A stretch of 64,000 nucleotides of DNA from CBDBBY01 sp965203215 (GCA_965203215.1 CBDBBY010000001.1:2790001-2854000); one strand, 5' to 3'; counted from the first letter of the stretch, positions 51,014-60,809 are shown. A program made the numbers and translations. Notes: generated by a model from the letters alone, not told the origin.

Positions 51014-52150
51014 TCATGAGTCGTAAACGACGACGGAACGGATGGATTCACCTGCATGCATCAGGTCGAACCCATTGTTGATGTCGCCCAAATCCAGCGT
51101 GTGCGTGATCATGGGATCGATCTCTATTTTTCCGTCCATGTACCAATCGACGATCTTCGGCACGTCGGTCCTCCCCCGCGCGCCTCCGAAAGCCGTTCCC
51201 TTCCAAACGCGGCCGGTCACCAGCTGGAACGGACGGGTCGAAATCTCTGCTCCCGCGGGCGCGACGCCGATGATGACCGACTCGCCCCAACCGCGATGGC
51301 TGCTTTCGAGCGCGGCCCGCATGACCTCGACGTTTCCCGTGCAGTCGAAGGTATATTCCGCTCCGCCGATCGGATCCGAGGCCGTGCTTGTCAGATTGAC
51401 AAGATATGGGACCAGATCGCCTCCGACTTCCTTCGGATTTACGAAATGCGTCATGCCGAACCGCTCGCCCCATTCTTTCTTTTTCGGATTCACGTCGACG
51501 CCGATGATCATGTCGGCTCCCGCGAGCTTCAGCCCTTGGATCACGTTCAGGCCGATTCCGCCAAGCCCGAACACGATTGCCCTGGCGCCCGCCTCGACCT
51601 TCGCGGTGTTCAGCACCGCGCCTATGCCGGTCGTCACGCCGCAGCCGATGTAGCAAATCTTGTCGAAAGGAGCGTCCTCCCGCACCTTCGCCACTGCGAT
51701 TTCCGGCAGGACCGTATGGGCGGAAAAGGTTGAGCAGCCCATGTAATGAAGCAACGGATCGCCGTCGAGCGTCGAGAAGCGCGAAGTGCCGTCAGGCATG
51801 AGGCCCTGACCCTGGGTCGCCCGGATGGCCGTGCACAGGTTCGTCTTGCGGGACAGGCACGAAGGGCATTGCCTGCACTCCGGCGTGTAAAGCGGGATGA
51901 CATGGTCTCCCTTCTCGACAGACTTCACTCCCGCGCCGACATCGACCACGATTCCTGCTCCTTCATGGCCTAGAATCGCAGGGAACAGCCCCTCGGGATC
52001 CGCTCCGGAAAGCGTGAATTCGTCCGTATGGCAAATGCCGGTCGCCTTGATCTCGACCATGACCTCGCCTTCACTGGGACCCTCCAGATTCACGTCCATG
52101 ACCTCAAGCGGCTTTCCTGCTGCGGTGGCGACGGCGGCGCGAGTTCTCAT
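51014..52150 (-). CDS. S-(hydroxymethyl)glutathione dehydrogenase / class III alcohol dehydrogenase
   Basis: ATG 52150 gives 378 residues: MRTRAAVATAAGKPLEVMDV, the catalytic zinc motif ATGICHTDEFTLSGADPEGL, GHEGAGIVVDVG, the structural zinc cysteines CRQCPSCLSRKTNLC, and the NAD loop VFGLGGIGLNVIQGLKLAGA followed by GVDVNP. These are diagnostic for class III ADH. It oxidises the glutathione-formaldehyde adduct. Formaldehyde is a by-product of N-methylglycine demethylation such as that by the enzyme at 1-2202, though the two genes are not linked. Confidence 0.95.
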   Translation of the reverse strand: MRTRAAVATAAGKPLEVMDVNLEGPSEGEVMVEIKATGICHTDEFTLSGADPEGLFPAILGHEGAGIVVDVGAGVKSVEKGDHVIPLYTPECRQCPSCLSRKTNLCTAIRATQGQGLMPDGTSRFSTLDGDPLLHYMGCSTFSAHTVLPEIAVAKVREDAPFDKICYIGCGVTTGIGAVLNTAKVEAGARAIVFGLGGIGLNVIQGLKLAGADMIIGVDVNPKKKEWGERFGMTHFVNPKEVGGDLVPYLVNLTSTASDPIGGAEYTFDCTGNVEVMRAALESSHRGWGESVIIGVAPAGAEISTRPFQLVTGRVWKGTAFGGARGRTDVPKIVDWYMDGKIEIDPMITHTLDLGDINNGFDLMHAGESIRSVVVYDS

Positions 52151-52569
52151 TGTTCTCTCCTCTCGTGGAAGTCTTCGGAACAAATCTGTAACAAGCGATC
52201 TCGCAATTCAAGCAAAATTAAGGCATGCGATGGAATTCGACGGGCCGACCAAGACTGACGGAGCGCCCGCGCGGCGAAAGCCGCCTGAGCAAGCACTCGA
52301 AAGTCGGACAATTTGCGAGGGATTCCGTTGATCCGGCCTCGCATGCATGAATTCAGCTTGACGGCCGGTTTCATGCAGCCTTCGCGCGCTTGCGGGTTTC
52401 AGCACCGGAAATTGACCGCGCCATTGAATTCCGCATTCCGGCGAATCCGGCTAATGGGATGTGAATCAAATCGACAGCATTTTCCGCCGCGAAGACGAAT
52501 CGAACTTGGGAGAGTCGAGATCGACGAATGGTCGAAGCACGCATGGGCGGACAAAGAAGGGAAATCCCC
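52151..52569. other. Divergent spacer, no gene recognised
   Basis: Roughly 400 bases between the ADH start and the small secreted protein. Short frames on both strands lack family similarity. It presumably contains both promoters. Confidence 0.35.
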
Positions 52570-53082
52570 GTGAAAGCATTGACTCGGACAGGTGCAGTTT
52601 TGGCTGCATTGCTGACGTGCGCGGGCGCGGCGGCGGAAGACGACGGGCATTTGCGAGACTTCGGATATCACGGCTGGATGGAAAAGATCACGGCAAACGG
52701 GGAGCGCGGCCCTGCCTACAGGCTTGTCAAGCAAGAGGCCGCACCGCGCGGCGACAAGGCGCATGCTCTGCTTCTGATGTGCAAAAGAGACTTTGTGACG
52801 CTGGCTTTGGTCCTGACGGAGGACGAGGACTTCGAAGGTCACCTTGAAGTGGACACGTTCGTCAATGACTCCCGTGTAAATTGGCTCTGGCATCCCCTCC
52901 CGACGGGGCCGTTCATGCTGGCCGCGATGGATGAAATTGAGAGCCTCGCAGGCAAGGAGACGCTCTTTCTGGAATTCTACAGCAGCGACGCGGATTATCG
53001 GATCGAATTCGATCTTGACGGGATCGACGAAGCCGTCGAAAAGTTCCGCAGAGAATGCGACAGGATCGGTCCGGATGACTAA
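52570..53082 (+). CDS. Small secreted protein of unknown function
   Basis: GTG 52570 gives MKALTRTGAVLAALLTCAGA AAED, a good Sec signal peptide; an ATG nine codons upstream (52543) is possible. The mature ~145 residues include DFGYHGWMEKITANGERGPA, MCKRDFVTLALVLTEDEDFE and DYRIEFDLDGIDEAVEKFRR ECDRIGPDD, an acidic domain with beta-strand character. The stop overlaps the glpK start. Function unknown. Confidence 0.65.
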   Translation: MKALTRTGAVLAALLTCAGAAAEDDGHLRDFGYHGWMEKITANGERGPAYRLVKQEAAPRGDKAHALLLMCKRDFVTLALVLTEDEDFEGHLEVDTFVNDSRVNWLWHPLPTGPFMLAAMDEIESLAGKETLFLEFYSSDADYRIEFDLDGIDEAVEKFRRECDRIGPDD

Positions 53083-54559
53083 AATTCTGGCGATTGACCA
53101 AGGCACGACGTCAAGCAGGGCAATCGTGTTCGACGGCGACCTGCGGCCGTTGGCGACCGGCCAAATGGAATTCACGCAGCACTTTCCCAAGTCCGGATGG
53201 GTCGAGCACGACCCAGAGGAAATTTGGTCTTCCACGGTCCATTCGTGCAGGGCCGCGTTGAACGGCGTCGAAATTGACGACATCGCCGCGATCGGAATCA
53301 CGAATCAGCGCGAAACCGTGATTGTCTGGGATCGGGAAACCGGCGCGCCTGTCTGCAACGCGATCGTCTGGCAGGACCGCCGCACCTCTGAATCCTGCTC
53401 CGAACTGAGACAGCGCGGCCTCGAGGCCATGGTTTCCGAGAAGACGGGATTGCTGTTGGATCCGTATTTCTCGTCGACGAAGATCGCATGGATTCTTTCG
53501 AATATCGAAGCAGCGCGCCAAGCCGCAGAAGACGGGCGGCTCATGTTCGGAACCGTCGACTCCTATCTCGTTTGGAGGCTCACGGGCGGAAAGTCGCATG
53601 CGACCGATGCCACCAATGCCTCGCGCACGATGCTGTACAATATCGAGACCGGCGATTGGGACGACGATCTGCTGGAATTGTTTTCGATTCCGCGGTCCAT
53701 GATGCCTGAAGTGCTCGACTGCGCAGCGGATTTCGGAACGACCGATCCGTCGCTGTTCGGGAAAGCGCTTCCCATTCAAGGCGTGGCGGGCGATCAGCAA
53801 GCGGCGACAGTCGGCCAGGCTTGCTTCCAGCCAGGCATGCTCAAATCCACTTACGGCACCGGGTGCTTCGCTCTTCTGAACACAGGGCCGACCCGCGTGC
53901 ATTCGAGGAATCGCTTGCTGTCGACGATCGCGTATCGAATTGCGGGGAAAACGACTTTCGCCCTGGAGGGATCGATTTTCATCGCCGGCGCGGTGGTGCA
54001 GTGGCTCCGCGACAAGCTGGGTTTCGTCGCGCAGGCGAACGAGGCGGCCGCGCTGGCTGAAAAAGCGGATCCGGAACAGCGAGTCTACATCGTTCCCGCG
54101 TTCACGGGGCTGGGCGCGCCGTACTGGGACGCGGATTGCAGGGGCGCGATCTACGGTCTTACCCGGAACAGCGGGCGGGCGGAACTCGCCAAAGCCGCAT
54201 TGCAAAGCGTCGCGTTCCAAACGCGAGATCTCCACGAGGCCATGGCGGCGGATGCGCAGGAAAGCGGGAACTCGACCTTGCGGGTGGACGGCGGAATGGC
54301 GGCGAGCGACTGGACGATGCAAGCGGTCGCGGATCAACTGAACGCTCCGGTCGACCGGCCCGCCGTCACGGAAACGACGGCGCTCGGCGCAGCCTACCTC
54401 GCAGGCTACGGCGCGGGAATTTGCCCCTCGCCCGACGAGTTCGCCAAAATTTGGTCTCTGGAAAAGAGATTTGCTCCGAAAATCGGCGAAACCGAAAGAG
54501 AGCGCGACTACAGAGAATGGAAGGACGCGGTGCGCAGGACAATCGGCGGCCTGGGCTGA
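53075..54559 (+). CDS. glpK: Glycerol kinase
   Basis: ATG 53075 (MTKILAIDQGTTSSRAIVFD) overlaps the previous stop, giving 494 residues. FGGY motifs: GITNQRETVIVWDRETGAP, WQDRRTSESC, GVAGDQQAATVGQACFQPGM, STYGTGCFALLNTGP, AFTGLGAPYWDADCRGAIYG and LRVDGGMAASDW. These are specific for glycerol kinases. The enzyme makes glycerol-3-phosphate. Neither glpD nor glpF is in the window. Confidence 0.95.
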   Translation: MTKILAIDQGTTSSRAIVFDGDLRPLATGQMEFTQHFPKSGWVEHDPEEIWSSTVHSCRAALNGVEIDDIAAIGITNQRETVIVWDRETGAPVCNAIVWQDRRTSESCSELRQRGLEAMVSEKTGLLLDPYFSSTKIAWILSNIEAARQAAEDGRLMFGTVDSYLVWRLTGGKSHATDATNASRTMLYNIETGDWDDDLLELFSIPRSMMPEVLDCAADFGTTDPSLFGKALPIQGVAGDQQAATVGQACFQPGMLKSTYGTGCFALLNTGPTRVHSRNRLLSTIAYRIAGKTTFALEGSIFIAGAVVQWLRDKLGFVAQANEAAALAEKADPEQRVYIVPAFTGLGAPYWDADCRGAIYGLTRNSGRAELAKAALQSVAFQTRDLHEAMAADAQESGNSTLRVDGGMAASDWTMQAVADQLNAPVDRPAVTETTALGAAYLAGYGAGICPSPDEFAKIWSLEKRFAPKIGETERERDYREWKDAVRRTIGGLG

Positions 54560-54870
54560 CGCGGCTTGCAGACCGCCGCGCCAATATGTATCCGCGGGAA
54601 TCCAAGCACGGCGCAGATGCTTAAGCCGGCGCAATGCTCCGGTCTGCATTCAGCTTGGTCAAGCCAGATTCCGCGGATCGCCCTGCGGCTTCCTTGGAAT
54701 TTTCAACAACGGCGCGTTTCTCGGATCACGAAATGCAAAAACGGCATGAAACGGCAGACTCTCGACCTGAGCGTTAAGAATCGAAACGGGTTGCGCCGGG
54801 CGGCTTCGTCGGCGGACATGCCAAGAAATCAATGCGGAAGGTCCGCAGTCACAGAAAAAGGAAAAACGAA
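54560..54870. other. Spacer between glpK and dctP, no gene recognised
   Basis: About 310 bases with no family-like frame. A short dyad GCGGC/GCCGC just after the glpK stop could contribute to termination, but evidence is weak. Confidence 0.3.
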
Positions 54871-55914
54871 ATGAGCCAAACCGGTCCGGATGTGAACAGA
54901 AGAGCGTTCATCGGAACTGCTGTCGGCGGCGCCTCTGCGGCAATTCTGAGTCCTTCGCCCGTCCGGGCTGCCGAATACAATTTGCGGATGCAGACGCATG
55001 TCAGCCCCGTGCTGGCCCCGTACATCGCTCTTGAGCAGGAATTCGTCGACGGCGTCAAAAAAATGACAGGAGGCCGCGTTGAAATCCAGATGTATCCGAT
55101 CGGTGCATTGTATCCCGCCGACCAAACGCTGGAAGCTGTCGCCAACGGGGTCACAGAATTGGGCTTTTCCACCGGATTCTACTTTGCCGGAACAATGGGA
55201 CCGATCGCATCCATTGAATCCGGGCTGCCCGGAGCCGAGCGGGACGCGATCGAACGGAACGGCTTCTTTTACGAGAAAGGCTTCATCGACATCGCCCGCG
55301 AGGCTTACGCGAGACACGGCGTCCACTACATCGCGCCGAATTTGGGATCGCCCTGGGAAATCGTCTCCAAGGTTCCGCTCCGCAGCAAAGCCGATTTCGC
55401 GGGCACGAAGATCCGCACAGGCGGCATTGAAGCGGAGTGGTTCAATTCGATGGGAGCCGACGCCGTGTTCATCGGCGGAGCCGAAGTTTACACGGCCTTC
55501 GCGACCGGCGTGGTCGATGCCGTGCGCTGGGGAGATGAAACCCAGAATCTCGCGCAAGGCCTGCATGAAATCGCGAAATACTACATCAAGCCGGCACCGA
55601 TGCCGGCGCCGAACAACCACGTGATCGCGAACGCGGCGGTCTGGGACTCCCTTCCCGCCGACTTGCAAGCGATAATGGAGACCGCCGCCCGCCAAGCATC
55701 GATGAAATACATCACCATGACGCGCGCCGCGTCGGTCACCGCCCGCAGGCAGCTGGAAAATGCCGGCATGGAATTCATAACGATTCCCGATGACGAGTGG
55801 CAGTCCATGGAGCAAGTCGTTCGCGGAATATGGACCAGATACGCAGATGCAGGTGAGCTTGAAGCCAGAGCGGTAGCCTTGCTTCTCGAGTATTTGGCCG
55901 AATTGGGCCGCTAG
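54871..55914 (+). CDS. dctP: TRAP transporter substrate-binding protein (DctP family)
   Basis: ATG 54871 follows AAAAAGGAAA and gives 347 residues. The N-terminus NRRAFIGTAVGGASAAIL resembles a Tat signal (twin Arg). Mature features: VKKMTGGRVEIQMYPIGALY, STGFYFAGTMGPIA, SKVPLRSKADFAGTKIRTGG, GAEVYTAFATGVVDAVRWGD and YIKPAPMPAPNNHVIAN. This TRAP subgroup binds carboxylates such as keto or aromatic acids; substrate unknown. Its membrane subunits lie 4.3 kb downstream beyond the nested insertion. Confidence 0.93.
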   Translation: MSQTGPDVNRRAFIGTAVGGASAAILSPSPVRAAEYNLRMQTHVSPVLAPYIALEQEFVDGVKKMTGGRVEIQMYPIGALYPADQTLEAVANGVTELGFSTGFYFAGTMGPIASIESGLPGAERDAIERNGFFYEKGFIDIAREAYARHGVHYIAPNLGSPWEIVSKVPLRSKADFAGTKIRTGGIEAEWFNSMGADAVFIGGAEVYTAFATGVVDAVRWGDETQNLAQGLHEIAKYYIKPAPMPAPNNHVIANAAVWDSLPADLQAIMETAARQASMKYITMTRAASVTARRQLENAGMEFITIPDDEWQSMEQVVRGIWTRYADAGELEARAVALLLEYLAELGR

Positions 55915-55924
55915 CGGCTTTTGA

Positions 55925-55938
55925 CAGAGTTCGACTCT
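55925..55938 (+). terminator. Short hairpin after dctP
   Basis: AGAGT-TCG-ACTCT at 55926-55938 followed by CTTT could be a weak intrinsic terminator. Confidence 0.3.
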
Positions 55939-56023
55939 CTTTGAGACTCCGCCTTAATGTTGGGGCGGCAGCTGCCCGAACTGCTTCCAGTTCAGAGTCG
56001 ACAACCTCCAGGGCAAACACATT

Positions 56024-56452
56024 TCAAAGTTTCTCGGCGAGCTTCGCGGCGTTGGCGATGAGCTCGAGGCGATAGTCCGGCACTTGAGCCGCCCGCAGGA
56101 GGCGCCGTCGGATCGACAGCTTGTCGTCCATCAGGTGCACGATGCTCACGACCAGGCGGCGGACCGCCGCGAGATTCTCCGGGCCGTGGCCCGTCCGGTT
56201 CCGAAGATCGTCCTCCCGCATCTGGACGTCGAGAACCCAATGCAGCCGGTTCTCGATCGCCCAGCGGTTCCGGACCGCCTTCAGGAAGTCCTCGGGAGAC
56301 ATCTTCCGGCTCAATATGCAGTAGCGCGTTTCGGTGCGGGTCCGCCCCTCCGAGACGCGGACCGACTCGACCTTTCCGACCGCCGCGAGGCCCGGCCGCC
56401 GGTGGGCGTCCTGCAGCGGGCCGATGTCGTGGCAGACCGTCGCGGTGCGCGT
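56024..56452 (-). pseudogene. ISAs1-family transposase, C-terminal part
   Basis: On the minus strand: TATVCHDIGPLQDAHRRPGL, SEGRTRTETRYCILSRKMSP, VRNRWAIENRLHWVLDVQMR (DDE-region W-IEN motif) and EDDLRNRTGHGPENLAAVRR, ending at TGA 56024. This is the 3' third of an ISAs1 transposase. The 5' part lies at 58746-59452; the IS21 insertion splits it after ...GREETR. Confidence 0.85.
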
Positions 56453-56600
56453 TGTAACTACCGGGTTAAAACTCCCCAAAAGCGCCGAAGCAGAATTCCC
56501 CAGTCAGGGGGCTGCGAATTCGTTCCGGGGGGCATGCCCCCCGGAACGAAAGCAGTCCAAAATTCCATCCGATTTTTTTGCCGAAGGAGGCTCGGGTCGG

Positions 56601-57833
56601 GTGATCAAACTGGAGAAGATTGTCATGTTGCAAGAACTGAAACGGGAAGGCCTTTCGATCAGCGCGATCGCGCGGCGGACGGGCCTGGACCGCAAGACGG
56701 TCCGCAAGCTGCTGGATCGGGGCCTCGCGGCTCCGGCCTATTCGCCGCGGAAGCCGCGGCCCCGGCTCCTGGAGCCGTACGAGGACTATCTCGCCGACAA
56801 GATCGGGAACTGCCCGGATCTGTCCGGACGCCGGCTGTTCCGGCAGATACAGGAGCTTGGATACGAAGGCGGCTACACGGCGGTGACGGATTATCTCCGC
56901 GCGATCCGGCCGGACGAGGCGCCCAGGTTCGAGCGGCGCTTCGAGACCAGGCCCGGCGAGCAGGCCCAGGTCGACTTCGCCGAATTCAAAACCGAATACG
57001 CCGACGAGCCCGGCGTCTTCAGGAAAGTCCACCTGTTCTCGTTCGTCCTCGGATGCAGCCGATGGCTGTGGGGGCGGTTCTGCGCCGACCAGAAGCTCGA
57101 GACGGTGCTGAGATGCCACGTCTCCGCATTCGACGCATGCGGAGGGGCGACGAAAGAAGTGCTCTACGACCGGATGAAGACCGCCGTCCTGGGAGAGGAC
57201 GCCGACCGGTCGGCGGTCTACAACCCGTCCCTGGTCGCCTTGCTCGACCACTACGGATCGGCGCCGAAAGCCTGCAAAGCCTACCGGGCGAAGACCAAAG
57301 GCAAGGTGGAGCGGCCGTTCCGATACATCCGCCAGGACTTCTTCCTCGACCGGACCTTCCGCTGCCTCGACGATCTCAACGCGCAATTCGACGATTGGCG
57401 CGGCAAGGTCGCCAATCCCCGCGTCCACGCCACCACCGGACGGATCGTCGACCAGGCCTTCGCCGAAGAGCAGGGCTATTTGATCCCGCTGCCCGCGCAT
57501 CCCTACGACGCGGTCCTGACCGTCGAGCGCCGCGTCAGCCGCGACGGAATGGTCTCCGTCGGCGGAAACCTCTACTCGGTGCCGGACGCCGCACGAAAGC
57601 GCGTGCTGGAGGTGCAGCGGCATCCCGCCGAGGTGCGGATCTTCGAAGACAGGACGCTGATCGCCCGGCATCCGATCCTTGAAGGCCGGAACCGCCGCAG
57701 GGTCGATCCCGGCCACCGCAGGCCGCTTCCGCCGCGTCCCGACCCGATGCAACTCGAGGAGGCGCCGAAGCGGTCCTTGGCCTTCTACGACGCCGTCGGA
57801 CGTCGCCTCGAACGGCAGGGAGCAGCCCGATGA
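56601..57833 (+). CDS. istA: IS21-family transposase IstA
   Basis: GTG 56601 after AAGGAGG gives 410 residues. An N-terminal helix-turn-helix (ISAIARRTGLDRKTVRKLLD) precedes the DDE catalytic core: EQAQVDFAEFKTEY (first Asp), ATKEVLYDRMKTAV (second Asp region) and KTKGKVERPFRYIRQDF (Glu). A C-terminal Mu-type barrel holds SRDGMVSVGGNLYSVP. It cuts and joins element ends. It overlaps istB by four bases. Confidence 0.93.
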   Translation: MIKLEKIVMLQELKREGLSISAIARRTGLDRKTVRKLLDRGLAAPAYSPRKPRPRLLEPYEDYLADKIGNCPDLSGRRLFRQIQELGYEGGYTAVTDYLRAIRPDEAPRFERRFETRPGEQAQVDFAEFKTEYADEPGVFRKVHLFSFVLGCSRWLWGRFCADQKLETVLRCHVSAFDACGGATKEVLYDRMKTAVLGEDADRSAVYNPSLVALLDHYGSAPKACKAYRAKTKGKVERPFRYIRQDFFLDRTFRCLDDLNAQFDDWRGKVANPRVHATTGRIVDQAFAEEQGYLIPLPAHPYDAVLTVERRVSRDGMVSVGGNLYSVPDAARKRVLEVQRHPAEVRIFEDRTLIARHPILEGRNRRRVDPGHRRPLPPRPDPMQLEEAPKRSLAFYDAVGRRLERQGAAR

Positions 57834-58666
57834 CCGAACTCGTCGACCGCATCAGCGCCGCCCTGGTCGGACTGAAAATGCCCCGGGCGCTCGAAGCGCT
57901 CGGACCCACGCTGCGGCGCCTCGAGCAGGGCGAGATCACAGCCGTCGAAGCCATCGACGCCCTTCTCAGCGAAGAATACGCACTGCGCGAAACAAGACGA
58001 ATAGACATCGCGTTGCGAACCGCGAAGCTCCTCCCCGCCAAAACGGTCGAAAGCTTCGACTTCGCATTCCAGCCCTCACTCGACCGCGAGAGAATCGCCG
58101 CTTTGGCCCAGCTCGACTTCATCCGGAGACGCGAAACCGTCCACTTCCTCGGACCGCCCGGAACCGGAAAGTCCCACCTCGCGACAGCACTCGGCGTCGC
58201 CGCCGTCAAAGCCGGAAAAAGCGTCTACAAAACCACGCTCGCAGAACTCACCGACAGCCTCGCCAAAGCCGAGCGACAAGGCCGGCTCGCCGAAAAAATC
58301 CGCTTCTTCACTCGGGCCGCGCTGCTCGTCGTCGATGAAATCGGATACTTGCCCATCTCCAAAGGCGGAGCAAGCCTGTTCTTCCAAATCGTAAATGCAA
58401 GATACGAAAAAGGCGCGATGATCCTTACATCGAACAGAAGCTTCGCGGAATGGGGCGACATCTTCGGAGACCCCGTCGTCGCGACGGCACTCCTCGACCG
58501 ACTCCTCCACCACGCCGTCGTCGTCCGAATCGAAGGCGCAAGCTACAGACTCAGAAAACACGCGGACCTCATTCCCGAACACGTCCGAGCGAATACGCTC
58601 ATCACGCCGCCGCCCGCGCCGAAAAAACGAGGCCGGCCCAGAAAGGAGACCCGAACCGACGACTGA
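57830..58666 (+). CDS. istB: IS21-family helper ATPase IstB
   Basis: The 278-residue AAA+ protein starts MTELVDRISAALVGLKMPRA and has Walker A VHFLGPPGTGKSHLATALGV, Walker B RAALLVVDEIGYLPISKGGA, sensor ILTSNRSFAEWGDIFGDPVV and a C-terminal DRLLHHAVVVRIEGASYRLR. IstB assembles on target DNA and stimulates IstA. The ATG overlaps the istA stop (ATGA). Confidence 0.94.
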   Translation: MTELVDRISAALVGLKMPRALEALGPTLRRLEQGEITAVEAIDALLSEEYALRETRRIDIALRTAKLLPAKTVESFDFAFQPSLDRERIAALAQLDFIRRRETVHFLGPPGTGKSHLATALGVAAVKAGKSVYKTTLAELTDSLAKAERQGRLAEKIRFFTRAALLVVDEIGYLPISKGGASLFFQIVNARYEKGAMILTSNRSFAEWGDIFGDPVVATALLDRLLHHAVVVRIEGASYRLRKHADLIPEHVRANTLITPPPAPKKRGRPRKETRTDD

Positions 58667-58745
58667 TCTGGCTCGTCACCAAAACACCGAAAAAGTGGGG
58701 AATTTTACTTCGGCACTTTTGGGGAATTTTACTTCGGCATTGACA

Positions 58746-59452
58746 CGCGTCTCCTCGCGCCCGTGTCCGCGATTGAACTCTTGATGCGAAAGCATTTTCC
58801 CGGCATTCCCGGGATCCGCGAGCCATGCCTTCGCGTCCTTGTGGAGCGATCCCTGGTTGCCTTTCAGCGCCAGAACGTAATCCCCGCCCTTGCCGATGAT
58901 CAGCTCCGCGGCGTCGCGCTGCGTGTGCATCGCGTCCGCGGTGACGACCGCGCCCTCGATGTCCAGCATCTCGAGCAGAGCCGGCAGCGCCGCGGTCTCG
59001 TTCGACTTCTTGTCGACCGCGACCTGTCCGAGCACGATCCCGGACTCCGGGGCGAAGGCGCTCACGAGATGCAGCGGCGAGAGCTCCGACGCCTTCGAGA
59101 AGGTGCGCCGGAGCGCCTTGCCGTCGATCACCACCTGCCGGACGCCCTCCGCCTCCAGAGCCTTCGCCCAGTCCGCCGCGAACCGCGCCAAGGCGGCCGC
59201 GAACGGGACCGGATCCAGCATCCGGAACAGCCGCGAGAACGCGTCGTGGCTCGGCGGGCCGTGCTCAAGACGCATGAATCGGCGCAGAAACCCCTCGTTG
59301 TTCTTCGCGAAATCCGCCATGTCGACGCAGGTCTGCCCGCCGCACAGGCTCGAAAGCACCGAGACCGCCGGCATCTCGTGAAAGTCGTGGCGCGTCGCGT
59401 TGCTCTTGCGCGGATCCTCCACACCATTGAATATTCGGCGCAATTTTTCCAT
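58746..59452 (-). pseudogene. ISAs1-family transposase, N-terminal part
   Basis: Begins MEKLRRIFNGVEDPRKSNAT RHDFHE, the ISAs1 N-terminus, with AVSVLSSLCGGQTCVDMADF, VVIDGKALRRTFSKASE (DDE Asp), VVTADAMHTQRDAAELI and YVLALKGNQGSLH. The frame is intact up to ...NRGHGREETR at the IS21 junction; a terminal few codons into IS21 (VNAEVKFPKSAEVKFP) are not native. Together with 56024-56452 it would make a 376-residue transposase. Confidence 0.88.
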
Positions 59453-59551
59453 CGCCTGCCTCTTCGCTCTGCTCCGGGCGGCTGGCGCCGCCTCTTTCGC
59501 AGAGCAGCATGAAGCAAGGAAACCTCAAATGCAATCGCCCTGGACAACCTC

Positions 59552-60269
59552 TGTATTTCCGCTGTGATGCTGTCATTCCGTCGCCGACCTTCACGAAGGC
59601 CAACGACGGGGCGGAGCAAGACGACAGGTTAGCTGAAATGCCGCCAAAGATTTGACGACAAATTGGATTCTCGGCGGTTGGTTATGCGTTCTGCTCCAAA
59701 AGTGTTGTAACCCGGCCATTTTTGCCTTCGACCAAAAAAGATTTGTTGCGTTATTGGATATCGCGGTCTATGTACCGTGCGTATACCCGCCGCGCCTCTA
59801 CGAGTCTCGACTCGCAAAGCGCCCTCGGCGGGTTACTTTCTTGTTTGGCCAAGACCCGGCGGCAAGGATCCGCCGTATGAAGCTCAGCAAGCAAGCCCTA
59901 ACCGTCAACGAGCAGTTCGAGTTGTCGCACATTTGTACAATTACATAACCTGTATAACCAAATTCCGGCATATTTGGTTGTCGCTTGGTCGAACTGTACC
60001 GCTGACATTCTGATCGATTGCCGACGCATGTCGCTCCGCATGCAGCAGTTCACAGCGGACTCTTTGCCTGCAGCTTCTGCTTCGCGCGCCGCGTTTCAAA
60101 TCCGGCAACCCGGTTGCCACGCCAAGATTTGATGCATTGATAGTCTGCGGATTGTGGATCATTCGGTATCGTCGTGGGTGAAGCGACTGCGCCCGATTGG
60201 TCGGCGGCGGCTGAAGGTGGTAGTCGCCACGCTTCAGAGTTGCTCCCGATGAGCTGCACAGGCAGAGAC
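59552..60269. other. Spacer before dctQ, no gene recognised
   Basis: About 700 bases of original host sequence between the ISAs1 target duplication and the dctQ start. Open frames are short and unlike known families. ATs around 59930-59970 (TTGTACAATTACATAACC) could be part of a promoter. Confidence 0.35.
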
Positions 60270-60809
60270 ATGATGCTGAAACTTGCAGTTGCCATCGACA
60301 AGTTGAACGCACGGATAGGCATTGCCGTTGCCTATTTGATTTACGTCATCATGGCGATCATGATGATCGAGATCGTTTTGCGTTCCTTTTTCAATCTGCC
60401 CACGACTTGGACCCGGGACCTGAGTTCTTGGACTCTGGTCTTTTACGTGTTCCTGGGTGCAGCCTTTGCACTGCAGCAAGGATATTTCGTTCGGGTCGAT
60501 GTCCTCTACCAAAGGTTTCCCGGACGACTGCAAGCGTTCGTCACGCTGGTCGCGGGAACCGCGCTCATGATGCTCTTCTCGTGGATCATGATCTCGAAAG
60601 GCTGGGACTTCGGAATGAGGTCGCTGCGGTACGGCGAGGTGCCGATAAGCGGCGCGTGGAATGCGCCTGTCTGGCCTTCGAAGCTGGTCATTCCGGTCGG
60701 AACGACGTTGCTGTTTCTAGCTTGGCTGTCGCTGGCAATCCGCGCAGCTATCCGATTATTCGCGCGCGACCAAACTTCGCCTGACGCTCCAGCACGGCCC
60801 GGAGGATGA
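60270..60809 (+). CDS. dctQ: TRAP transporter small permease (DctQ family)
   Basis: Starts at ATG 60270 or 60249 (MSCTGRDMMLKLAVAIDKLN). The ~180-residue product has four predicted helices and the DctQ motif EIVLRSFFNLPTTWTRDLSS and QQGYFVRVDVLYQRFPGR. It partners the large permease. The stop overlaps the dctM start by four bases. Confidence 0.9.
   Translation: MMLKLAVAIDKLNARIGIAVAYLIYVIMAIMMIEIVLRSFFNLPTTWTRDLSSWTLVFYVFLGAAFALQQGYFVRVDVLYQRFPGRLQAFVTLVAGTALMMLFSWIMISKGWDFGMRSLRYGEVPISGAWNAPVWPSKLVIPVGTTLLFLAWLSLAIRAAIRLFARDQTSPDAPARPGG

Larger units (their letters stand above)
56453..58745 (+). mobile_element. IS21-family insertion sequence
   Basis: The left end TGTAACTACCGGGTTAAAA (56453) and right end (inverted TGTCAATGCCGAAGTAAAA, to 58745) begin with TG and share the multiple terminal repeats typical of IS21: an 18-bp GCCGAAGTAAAATTCCCC unit occurs at 58697-58714 and 58721-58738 (inverted), and a diverged copy at 56484-56501. 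Flanking CGCGT (56448-56452 and 58746-58750) is a 5-bp target duplication. It carries istA and istB. Confidence 0.92.
56000..59551 (-). mobile_element. ISAs1-family insertion sequence carrying a nested IS21 element
   Basis: The ISAs1 ends are at 56009 (CAGGGCAAACACATTTCAAA) and 59542 (inverted copy CAGGGCGATTGCATTTGAGG on the minus strand). Directly outside both ends is GACAACCTC (56000-56008 and 59543-59551), a perfect 9-bp target duplication. Removing the inner IS21 element (56453-58745) and one 5-bp duplication restores a single transposase frame. The element interrupts the spacer between dctP and dctQ. Confidence 0.9.

Noticed and set aside
52399..53301. Minus-strand frame of 300 codons
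   Set aside because: Shadow of the secreted protein and glpK; no recognisable domain.
53111..54649. Minus-strand frame of 512 codons
   Set aside because: Exact shadow of glycerol kinase, with arginine-rich composition typical of antisense frames.
56466..57752. Minus-strand frame of 428 codons
   Set aside because: Antisense to istA, with no independent support.
59652..59948. 98-codon frame upstream of dctQ
   Set aside because: Composition is mixed and unlike any family; no ribosome binding site or conserved neighbour supports it.
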